From Bemisia tabaci (taxonomy: Eukaryota; Arthropoda; Insecta; Hemiptera; Aleyrodidae): a DNA stretch of 64,000 bases. How positions within the stretch are numbered: the first letter of the stretch is position 1; each line of letters starts with the position of its first letter. The stretch covers positions 50,752,157-50,816,156 of the forward strand of contig NC_092797.1 of the NCBI RefSeq assembly GCF_918797505.1, given 5' to 3'. This document shows positions 22,617 through 34,600 of this stretch, one piece after another. Under the pieces are notes generated by a model, which saw nothing but the letters and a program-made list of their open reading frames with translations, ran no database searches and was not told where the DNA came from. The translations under genes and the position numbers were made by a program.

Positions 22617-25600
22617 GTGAGTTCATTTCTCTCTTTTACAGTTAAGAAGTAACGTCTTAAAGTAAACATGTTTTAATATGTCGTCAGTCATAAATTGTGA
22701 CTGCGTAATTTTCGTTTCGTTGTATCGATATTTACATAATGAGCAGTGATTAAATCAGAATTGAGCAGCTTGGAGGACAAGGCAAATAAGTGCAGTTTTT
22801 GCTATTTCGACAAATGCGTGTTTGAAGTTTCGAAATCACATGGATCCTTATGGCTGAAAGAAGACTCAAAACTTGGAATTTGAGAGCAATGTTTTCTCAG
22901 AATATGCTTTAAGACTAGTTTTACTTGTAATTATCAATGTCCCATTTTTTTTTTCAAAAACTGCACTTATGCTCTTTGTCCTCCAAGCCGCTCAATTCTT
23001 GCGCAAATATTTTAAATAGTGCCCAAGTTATTGTAACGCAAGTTGAACGGTGTCTCTCGCTAGAGGACCAAGTGACATCAGCCATGCCCGAATGGAATAG
23101 GACAATTTATCATTTCACAAGAGAACGAATGTATAAATTATCCTGAAAATTTAAGGAAATTTGGTGTTTGCCACAGAGACACTTTCCCGACACCTTCAAA
23201 TGAATCGATGTTATACTGTTCTCTAGTAGGTATGGAAACCAATTTTCCAACGAAATTTGACAGCAACGGAAATAGCTCGGTTCTCTTTCGAAAAACACTG
23301 CCCGGTTAGACACATGTGTAAGGCTCACAAACTTGTAAGAATTTGGCACGGGTGGCTACCGCCACCTAGAATTTTCATCGTTTTAGTCAGGGAAAACCTG
23401 GAAAAGTCGGGGCATTTTTTCCCTTCAAATTTTTAGACACCCTAGAATAGAGATTTAGAGGCTTTGCAGGACTTGCCCCGATATTTTCGATTTTTCCTCC
23501 TCTTTATATCCCTTAGATTTTTACTAATTTTTTTCGGGGGGGGGGGGGGGGGTCGGGGGGAGCTAGGGGGAAGAGAGGCTCAATCCGTCCCGGGATTCCA
23601 ATTCCATCAGGCACCTGATGAACCCCGTGGGATGCGGGTTGGGGAGGGTGGGATGTTGTATAGTTTTCAGAGCATGAATTCTCATTTCTATGCGTTAATG
23701 TAGAAAGTAATCAATCATGAGGCAGGCGGCTCAAGCGGCTCCTCCGCAGGGCCGCAGGGGTTTCTCTCGTTCCCTCCCCTCTCTCCCCCTCCCCAAAACA
23801 TCCCCGTGGACACGCAGCTCGTATTTCACCTCAACTGTTGCGCCGTCACATATCCGTTTCGGCCTAGCTTTTAAGCTCCCATCATCGCTGCTCTCCAGCG
23901 CTTATTTTTCGATTTTCCTTTTTTTTTTAACGGCCTCGTTGTCCTTGATTGTGAAACCAAACGGTCAAGGCTCTTTGATTTACAGGATGTCTACCGTTTG
24001 AATATACTGACATCCTTTAATAAAACACGGATTCGCAAATAGTCAAGTGTCGATTAGGTTGCACGAAAAATGTATGGAGTTTTCGTATCGAAATTCGGAA
24101 ATTTGTGATTTTTGGCCCAGGAAAAATTGAGGTAAACTTGGATTCATCAGGAAAGGCAAACCGCAGGAAAAAGGGACTCTCCTGGGAATCGGTGTCGGAA
24201 CCAATAATTTCCTCACTGGAAAAAAAAGTTCCTTGGGTCCGCTTGAAAAAATTGACAAGAAAATGCCAAGCCACTTAATTTAAGCAGATTTCCTTTTGAT
24301 TCGAATAAAAATCCGATTGAATCAATTGTATTTTTTCTTGTCAATTTTGTTATAAGTCTCGACTCCGGACCGAAGACTAAGTACTACCTCTCAAAATTTG
24401 GATATTCGCTGAAAATCAGCCTAAGCACGACAAAAGAAAAAAAGGGGGAGGAGGTCAACATTTCGCAATGAACTTCATTTTTTTCTCAGTGTGAATCAGG
24501 GGAAAACATAGAATGTGGCAATGTGCCTATTAGGAAAATTCAGGGAACGGAAAATGGATTAATTATAGAGTTGTGGCCTTTAGACTGAGAAAATCCGGGA
24601 TTCATCAGGGAATGAAAAATTTGAGGGAAAAATCAGTAAATCCGTTCCAAAAACCGGGAATTCATCCTTTTACCTGTCTTCCTTGAGTCTAATTTCACCC
24701 TTTAACTTCATCTGAATTTTCTCCAGGTTTATCAGAGAATGGGGGAATTTCAGAAACCGGGAATTTCTTCTTCCACCGCTTTGAGTCCAGAAAAAGAAAA
24801 AAAAATAGCTTCTCCCTTATCTTGATTTGAATACTCTCGAGGTTCGAGACGTGGTGTTTTAGATTGGCAGAGACTCGGCAGCGATGGGGTTGCAGATGAA
24901 CCTGGGAATCTTGGTCCCTTGTTTAATTAAAGACGGGAGCCCTCAGCTGACCGTTGGCACTATCTTTTCCCGAAGCCCGCACCACTTTCACGACCGCAGT
25001 CCCTGCGCCCGGTGCCGCCCCCAACCTCCGCCCTTTGACGACCCGCGCCCTGGTCGCCCCGTTCCCATTCCGGCACCTTGAAATACGCCTCTCTTGGCGC
25101 CCTCGCGGCCCTCGCCCTCGTCAACTCGTTAACTTCCCCGAGTCGAGTCTTTCGACGGTGAAACCGCCGCGTCGCGCCACCCAGCGTCAGATTGGGTGTC
25201 CTTCCGAGTCCAGGAGATTCGCCATTTGACTATCCAACTCTGCGAACAATCGGGCACTGTATGAGGTCCTAGCAAGACTAACTAAAATCGTCGTTTTCCT
25301 CACAAAAGAACGTAACTATATTTCAATGTCGCCAAATTTCCCTTCAAAAATGTATTTTTTACCAGGACGATCTCAGATATTTATTCGTTCTGAAAATTTC
25401 ACTGATTTTTCCTCTGATCTCATGCGAAAATCAGACGATTTTTAAATCAAAATTGCGCCTGTACACTCTTGTAAAGAATTTAATTATCAAAGTCAATTTT
25501 GCAACCTTGGAATGGGGTTACGATCCTTCGTCCGGGAAATGACGAGAAGTTACACGTTTTCTCTTTAAAATCTTACGCGGAACACGATCAACACAACAAA

Positions 25601-28600
25601 AGTTTGGAAATCAACTCCTGGACGAGATATTAACGTAGCTCAGAAGCTTATTGGGATTAGAAATTGGTTTTGGCCAATAGTACAGAGAAGAAAAACTTTG
25701 TACATGGGACCGATGGAACCCGAAGTTGAGGTCATACGGAATCTCCGAGGTTTTTGGACCGCGTATCTGAAAACTCGAGTTCCAGCTACCTAAGCTCGGG
25801 TCAGACATCTGAAGTACTTGGTATATACCGAAGGGTTTGGGTCACACATCAATTGTACTACCAAACTTCTGAAACTCTTTGCCTCTCTTCATTTAAAAAT
25901 CTAAATAGTATATACACCCATTTTCAAAATTCTCTGTAAAGATGTTAATAGCCTGTGACGCTGAATGTCTTAAAATATATTAACTAACTAACTGTTACAC
26001 ACCGAAGTACTTCAGTTCTTTGATCCGAACTTCGACAGCTGGACCCTAAGTTTTCCGATGTGTGGTACAAAAACTTCAGCAATCCACGTGACCTCAACTT
26101 AAAGTGCCCCGCACTAAGTTTTTTGTCCGTGTATCATTCGCCGAAACCAATTTCCAAGCTTAGAAAAGCGCTCACAGCTGAGGCTGTGCCGATTAACGCG
26201 TTCCCTAATGTATTTCCTGTTCAATGTTTAAAAAAACGAGGAATTTTTGTTTGTTTCATGAACGGCAGTTGTTGCTGGAACATCTGGAATGTTTGGTTTC
26301 CCGACACGAGCGGTCTCTAAGGATGACGGTGGTGAAGAGGCAGGCTGCTCAACAGTCAGTCGTCTCGAGCGAAGTCGAAATCATAAAAGCCCTGAAAAGT
26401 CTCTTCGAACACCACAAAGCCCTCGACGAAAAGGTAAGGACCCCTTTGTCTCTGTGTGCTCCCAGCCAGACTCTCGTTTCTCGTGGTTTTAGATGCAAAG
26501 TGCATCGCTTATCCTTTGGTGTATAAAAGGGCCAAAAACTAAAGATTTTTGTCCACTGATGTGAGCTTCTCCGAGAAAGTGAACCAAAATTCACGAATGC
26601 CAAAAAACCGTTCTTACTTAAGTTGGAAGTGCAAAAAGAAGGGGTATCAATTGAAGCTCACCGTGAACTTCCTAAATTATACGATTTTGGACTCATTGAA
26701 GGTCTATATTCTACGGAATGTATCATGTTTTGCTTGTTCCTGTCTTTTTTCTGATCTATTACTGGCCTTAACTTGAGCCTGAAGGCTGATTCTGGCTGAA
26801 GATTCGGGTTTGGCGAGTTTGCGGTTGAATGCCGAAAAATCGGGATTTTTCGCCAAAATCGAACCACAGACCCATGTTTAGGCCCGTATTAAACCGAGAA
26901 AGAGACCGGAAAAGACCAAATCATGATGCATTTTGTAAATTATAGTTCCTTAATGAGCAAAATATAGCGTTGAGGAAATCCTGAATTTCGAATTCAGCTA
27001 CGGTGGGCTCAAAAACGGCCGTTATTGATACCCCTTCTTTGTGAGGCTCTTCTAAATAAGAATGAGTACAGTGTGTTAGTGCCTGTGTGTATGCTTCTTT
27101 ATCAAAGTTGCTCTAGGAAGTGGATTTTAGGCGAGGATTTTCGGGAATTTTTCCCAAAAAGTTCCCGTTGCCAGGAACGAGAAAGATCCCACTTAGATCC
27201 CTACATACAACGACGATCATTCATCGTCCTTTCAAAAACTAAAATCTAAATGAACATCTACACGGAGGGTATAGATTCGATTGACATGAATCGATAATCG
27301 ATTGAAAAAGAAAATCGTGATTTGATCGACAACCATGAATCGGTCCACAACACTGGAAAACAAGCAGGAAGCTCCAACGCATTGGCGTCGGAGAGCGGCT
27401 CTGGGGGCAGTAGTTGTAGTCAAGAATGAGGGCCTAGACACATTTTGTCATTGATGTACAATCCGACAACTGTCGATTCAATCAACGAAAACGATTCAAA
27501 CTGTCGAATCGCCCCAATGGCCACGATAGTTGTTAGACGTTTACGGTTTCCCTGGTAACCTTTGTTTGCTATCAGCTGATATCAAGTAATATGACTAGGA
27601 AGCTCCAACTCAGTGGTTAAAGCTTCCTTAACCGCGAAAACTTTAAAATTCAAATTTTCAAATTTTGAACGTAAAGTACATTTTTTCCATCACGAGATAA
27701 AAGCACAAACAAGTTTTGAATTGTTGACTGTATCACCATGATTCCAAAAATACAATACACAACATAGCATTGACTAACAATAAAACAGTATGCAATAAAA
27801 TAAAGTCATGACAAGGAACATAGCCGAAAATGGCGCCGATTCCCATCAACCAACGCGCGGTCTCTACAATGTAACATGCTGCATTGATACTCCCCAGCTG
27901 GGACCGTCCGGAATAGCAGCTCTAGTGCAAGCACCAGAGCCGCTAAAAAACACACATTGGATCTAGAGGCCAGACTCTTGAAAACATCGACAAGAAAAAA
28001 TACTCTTGATTCAATCAGATTTTTGCTTAAATCAAAAGGAAATCCGCTCAAATTAAGAGGCTTGGTTCTTAATTTAAGCAAAAATCCGATTGAATCAAGA
28101 GTTTTTTTCTTGTCGATTTTTTTAAGAGTCTGGACTCTAGATCCAATGTGTTTTTTTTTCCAGTGAAAGCAGTGAATCGTTCGATAAACACGTGAATCGA
28201 TCGAATTTTGCCGATCGGTTTACGTTTTTTTCCCCGATCGATTCATGTCGATCGAATCCATACCCTCCAATTTAAGGCCTCGATAGACGATCAAATTCCG
28301 AACCAATTCCGATCAAAGTAGACATGCTGATGACTGATGGTCACCATCTACCATCAAATTTTGACGGGCCGCACTTTTTGGTTCAAAGTAAGATTATACC
28401 AGAGTACCACCATTCACCATTCCCTGCCACAGGAAACATTTCTGCCAAGTTTTCATTTTAAAATGAAGCAAATTAATGAGTTTAGGACTGATGACTCCCG
28501 ACACTTTGCTGCTACTTTGATCGGAATTGGTTCGGGAATTTGATCGTCTATCGAGGCCTTTTGGTTCAAAGTAAGATTAGACCGGAGTACCACCATTCAT

Positions 28601-31600
28601 CATTCCCTGCCACAGAAAACATTTCTGCCAAGTTTTCATTTTAAAATGAAGCAAATTAATGAGTTTAGGACCGATGACTCCCGACACTTTGATGCTACTT
28701 TGATCGGAATTGGTTCGGGAATTTGATCGTCTATCGAGGCCTTTACGTTGTTAAAACGGAGAACTCGGTTTTTCTACAGACCCACCAACGGATGATGACT
28801 TTCAACCTAGCTTTTTCCCCCCAGCTCACGGCGAGGGACGCCGGCAGGATCAAGGTTCATAGAACAAGGACGGTCGTGTTCCTGCAGGAGGGGAGCCCTG
28901 CAGTTACGGCGCTGGGGGGAGCGGGGGTGGAAGCTAAAACCAACCGCGGAAAGGGGGTCCCGCAGGAGGGGGGCGGGGAGGGGGCTTAATGCGTATCGAA
29001 AGCGATAGACGCGGCGCTACGTTCGGAAATATGAGCGAGACCGCTTTAATAACTGGAAAATCATCTCCCCGCCCCGCCGAATTCCGCGCTGCGAATTCAA
29101 ACGCCGTCGCGAGGTGTAAATACAACAGACAGCACACGCGGAATTGTATAAAAAAAACCCCGGGGTGCGATACGCACTTGATACACACTTCGCAGCCCCC
29201 CTTCCCCCACGCTGCTTCCCTCGTTTTTCGCTCGACGCGGGGAGTGGGAAGGGGGGGGGGTGCGAACCCTCCACATCCACAGGGCACAGACGACTAAATA
29301 ATCCCCCCGCTCCCTCCGTCTACAGTTCCGTCGTTGCCGTCTGCTAATAAATCACTAGGATGGGTTTCAGCGGAGACAAATGGGCTCGGGCTAATAGGGA
29401 ATAACCAGGTACATTAGCATATTTGTACCGAGCACAGTGTAAAGGGACCGAATGCAGAAACGTATTCATGAAAGCATCTATTCGTAAAGGATACTCGATA
29501 GCAGACATGTCGTTTCTGAAACAAAGTCAAGGAAGATGGTGAATTCTATCGACTAATGGAAACACCTGTATGTGAATGGACTCGGGGGTACTGAAACTTC
29601 TCGACTACGCGACTGGTCGGTCTCGCGAATGGGCCCATTGCAGGGTGTCTACAAGTCCGGAATTTCCGGAAAGTCTGGAAATAGTACCGATTTTTTAAGG
29701 ACGGTCCGGAAGTACTAAAAAAAGGCGGAAATTTTGCAAGAAGTTCCGGATTTTTTTTTCATTTTGTCGTAGTAATTTGAGAGAGAAATTCAAATTTCTT
29801 AAAGTTTTCAAATTTCGTCAAATGGAGGTACGGAAAAAGTACTGAATATTTATGTTTAGGTGGTACTGAATTTCCTGGGAATGTACCGGAAAAGTACTGA
29901 TTTATGGCCACCCTGTTTTAGTAGACACCCTGTATTGCAAACTTCAGCTAGAGCAGAACAAAAGAGTTGATTCTTATAAATGATGGGTCTTTGAGCGCAT
30001 CGGGATAGTTCGAAATGGACGTATTTATGCCAAAAAGAATGATGTGGATAGGGCTAGCATAGGACATAGTTCCTTTTAGAATAAGTACGCCCAAATACAC
30101 TCCTTACTACACGATCTGCGTAAGAAATAATGTGTTTAATTCTTAAACGTTCCGTTTCAGAAACAATACTACGGCACAGATAATTATTTCGTACGAGGAG
30201 TCGTTCCATCCAACCCGTGCGTATTAGGATGCTGTGCAATATTCAACATGGCCGACGCCAACCCGCCAAAACACACGTGACGAGAAGGATTTTATCAAAC
30301 GGCGGGTTTGTAACATTTTCCTTGCGTTGATGGAGACCATAGTGCTTCCTCACGATTTGCACGCGGAGGCATCAGCCATGTTGAATATTGTTTAAAATCC
30401 TCGTGCCTCGTGGGGTTGGCTGGAAGGACTCCTCCCACGAAATGTTCACCTGTGCCGCAATACCGTTTTTGAAGCATGAAGCTTAAAGAAACGCATATTT
30501 TTTACGCAGATTGTGAAGTTAGGGGTGTATTTCAGCCTTTCATGACGCGCTTATTGTGATTTTTGAGTCATTATCCGTAAGAAACTCTTATTCTTTTTGC
30601 TCTAGCTGAAGTTCGCAACAGGCCCATTTCGAGAACTCCTGAAGATGAAGGAATACCCCTTTTAGAGCCACAAAAACCAGATTTTTCGGAATTTTAGTTT
30701 TTACCATAGCTTGAACGAAAACACATCCAGGATGTCTCTCTCGCCAAGCGCTCATTCTCAACACGAACAAAAGCTATACATAAATAAATAAAATACGGAA
30801 ATGGGCGTACAGCTGTTTCATTTGTCGGGAGATCATTCACTCCATGGATCTTCTGCTCAATCCCGATATCGAAACTTGGCAGTTTTGAAAACGCCTTCAA
30901 ATGTGGCGAGATACCTCCCGCATTCCGGAGAGTACGAATAGTTGTATCATTGCGCCTTACCCATGCGACGGAAGATTCAAATTGAAGTAGCCTCCACGCA
31001 GACAGAAGACCTTGACTGTTTTCTTTTGACTTTTTTGCAGTCGTCACTACGTAGCTTAAGTGTGCTCTAGCCAGAATTGTATTTAGCAAAAAGTGATTTT
31101 TATAGGTGTATTAAAAATAAGTAAGCTGGAAGGAATTAAATGAAAAAGAAAGAACTCGAATCAAGCATAAAAAACAACACAATACGGTAGAAAATGGGTA
31201 CCAAAAAACTGTGGTCTTTTGATACATGTTTCTCTACTAGAATTTTACGTAGAACAATGTTCGCGCGACGATAAGTACTGAAATTAACTCTTAAGTAACA
31301 TAAATAACTTTTTTTATTCATCCGTAATGCTACGTGAGTAAAACCCGAATAGTGCTTTTTCTCCATGCCGAAAATCCCTGAAAAATCAACGTAATGTCAT
31401 GCCATTTGGAGATATCGGGAAAATCCGGATATCGAAACAATCGAAATCGGACAGTCCCGATATAGAATGTTAACAGTTTTGAAAACGCCTTCAATTGTGG
31501 CGTGATACCTCACGCATTCCGGAGAGTACGAATAGTTGTATTTTTGCGCCTTACAAATGCGACGGACTCATGAGGTCTATTTTCTTTGCACAGAAAAAGC

Positions 31601-34600
31601 GACAAACAAGTAATCGAAGATTTTGAAACGTTATATTGTATACGCATCCTTATTTTCGTCTCAGGCCATCGATATCACGGTTTTCACGATGCTCTGTTAA
31701 AAATCGAGGAGTGAAATTCGGCACCAAAATCTATATGCACTTAAAAACCCCGAATGATATAAATGCCAAGTGAAATTAGCACCATAAAAGCGTATGAAAA
31801 TTAAAAGAGTAGATTCAAAAAGGAATACCCCTTTAAGAGCCACAACAAATTTGACTCTGTTCTGTAATAGTGGAAGTCGTTCCGTAATGGCCACAACAAA
31901 TTTGACCCTGTTCTGTAATAGTGGAAGTCGTTCCGTAATGAGATTATATTCCGCTCCGCATTCATATCATTTGGGGTTTTAGGGCGCCATTTAGGGTGTA
32001 GACTACTATAGACTCTGGGACAAAAATTTCACTCCAAAATTTACAACTATGTGGCGGGAAAAATGGTCAGCCGCCATTTAACATGGCACTTACACTAGAC
32101 TTTCGCTCATAGTTGACAGATTTCTGGAAATCAGGCGTAATTTCCATAAGACTCGATGTTAAAAAATTCTTGGTTTTCAGCACTGTCTGACAACAATGCT
32201 CTCTACTGTCGGTGAGGCGGGGAGTTCTTAGCGCGGGAGAATTTTCCGCCGGTGCCCTCGCCGCAGGCGTTTTGATAACGAAAGTCAGGAGCATCGGGTG
32301 GTGTTCAGTTCAAAAAACACAAAATTTACTTCTCTTCCTCGGCCCGCAGCGCCATTAAAACACAGTTGCCACGTTATGCTGAAAAATCAACATGTTTACA
32401 ATGAGTCCTAAGGGAATAGTGCTACATTCAGCAAAATCTGGCAACTATGCATTATAAGAAGGCTACCAGAGAACGAGTGTTTCGTTCCCCATCCCTCACC
32501 CTGGCCACTTTACGTTGTCGATTTTCGCCGTTTCACTAATTACGATCAGGACGAAATGGGGTGATTTTTAAGATGAACCGGCAGCGCGGTGTGTATTGTG
32601 GTCCTACGGTGTCTTGGTGGGTGAACTTGAGGTAGTATTTCACCGGCGAAGGGGTGAAGTTGAAGTTAATAACCCAGGATTGCCACGTTCGGAGTAATTC
32701 CTCCTTTTGGAAGCGTGTTGATGTTGGTTCGGTGAAACGTGGAGCTAGCCTGAGATGAAAAGATTTAGCAAGAATTTCCTACTGCACTGTTTGAAACGTG
32801 AAATTCCACCAGTATTTTATCGAATAGCTCACGAAAAATCCGAGTCTTTATTAAAATTTCAAGATGAAGGTGAAATTTTAACGACACAGCCTGTATTTCC
32901 ATTCAAGAAGCAAGAAAACGTTCCCTGAGACTTCAGCATTGCTATATCGCAGGGTTGTTCGATCAACCTAAAGCATCTCTGAAATCGAATGTAAAATTTT
33001 TAATTGATAGAATGCATAGATTTCCAAAAAAACCACGAAAATGACGGAAAATAGAAATGTCAAATCTTGAATATTATACTAAGTTACTCATGTTCTATCG
33101 CGGAAATCCACTTCAAAGATCAAAACCGCACATCGCTAAATCAAGGATGAATCTTCTCACGATCAGAATTTTGTTATCCCAGATTGCTTTGCCAATTTGT
33201 ACTGAAAATCAGCATTTTTTTCCACACATAGCGCAACGTTAAAATTATGGAATTTCTTTCACGCAGTCCGGCAGCCTTTTCTCGGTGAAAGTCCGCGCGG
33301 TTTTTTTCATTTTTCGTATACCACTTCGGTGTGGCAATTTCGCGGGAAATTACTACGGTTGTTGGCCTGAACACACCCCTCGCCTCCCTGTACTTTTCAT
33401 CCGCTTCCGACCCTGAGGCGCCCCCTTCCTGCCCTCTCCCCCCGCCTTCACGTCTCGGTCTCCTTGAAAAATGTCAGGAACGAAAGGGAAGAGAGGGAAA
33501 CAGATGTCTTTCAAATCCGTAGTGGAATTTTAGCATCTGAGGTGTAATTTTTTACGGCAGCCGAAGGGCGGGAGAAAAAATCAAAAGAGGGACTTTCAAA
33601 CGAAAATGAGGGGGGGGGGGGAACTCGGGTGTCACCACTTCAAGGATAAACTCGGGGGTACAGGGAAATGACGAAAAAACTCATTTTTCCTTTTTCTGTC
33701 TTTTTTTTGTCTCTTTGGTGCCCCCCTCCGAGAGAGTGTGTTTGGCTATCGTTCTTCTTACGGAACTACAACTTTTGAAAGATCCTGATAATCCAGGAAA
33801 AATCAGAGAAAAATCAATGAATAAGCCTGGCGAAGAATTCTCGACATCATGCCGTAAATTGAACGAAAATACATCGAGGATGTATCCTGCAAATTGCACA
33901 CTCATTTTTAACTGGAACAAAAGCTATAAATAAAAAATTAAAACAAGGAGATGGGCGAGCAACTGTTGCATTAGAGATCAGTCATTCCATGGTTTTTGCG
34001 CTCCGAGTTTTATGTGACACGACACAACTATCTTGATATCAAAACTCGGCAGTTTTGAAAACGCCTTCAATTTTGGCGTGATACCTTCCGCATTCCGGAG
34101 AGTACGAATAGTTGTATCATTGCGCCTTACCATTGCGACGGAAGATTCAAATTGAAGTAGCCTCCACGCTGGTCTTCACGGGTTTCCTTTGACCTTTTTG
34201 CAGTTGTGACTGCGAAGTTTTAGTGTGGTCTAGCTAGAATTTTACCTAGCAAAAGAGTAATTTCAGTAGGAGGATTAAAACTAAACAAATGGTAAGGAAT
34301 GAAACGAAAAAATTTGAACTTAAATCAACAATAAAAAACAAGAGAATACAGTAAAAAATATGTATGAAAGCTTGAATAGAACCAAAACACATCCAGGACG
34401 TTTTATATCGATTACACGCTCAACCTCAACTTGAACGTAAGCTACAAATAAAAAATTGAAAGTAGGAGATGGGCGAACAACTGTTGCATTAGGTTGTAAG
34501 AGCAGTCATCCCGTCGATCTTTTGCTTCAAACTTGCAAACGAGCGAAGCAGTGGCGTGGCGTGCTGTGCAATACATCGATTGATTTAAGCCTATGGAAAA

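Noticed and set aside
28934..29297. Proline/glycine-rich ORFs on both strands
   Set aside because: CpG-rich composition, no conserved motif.
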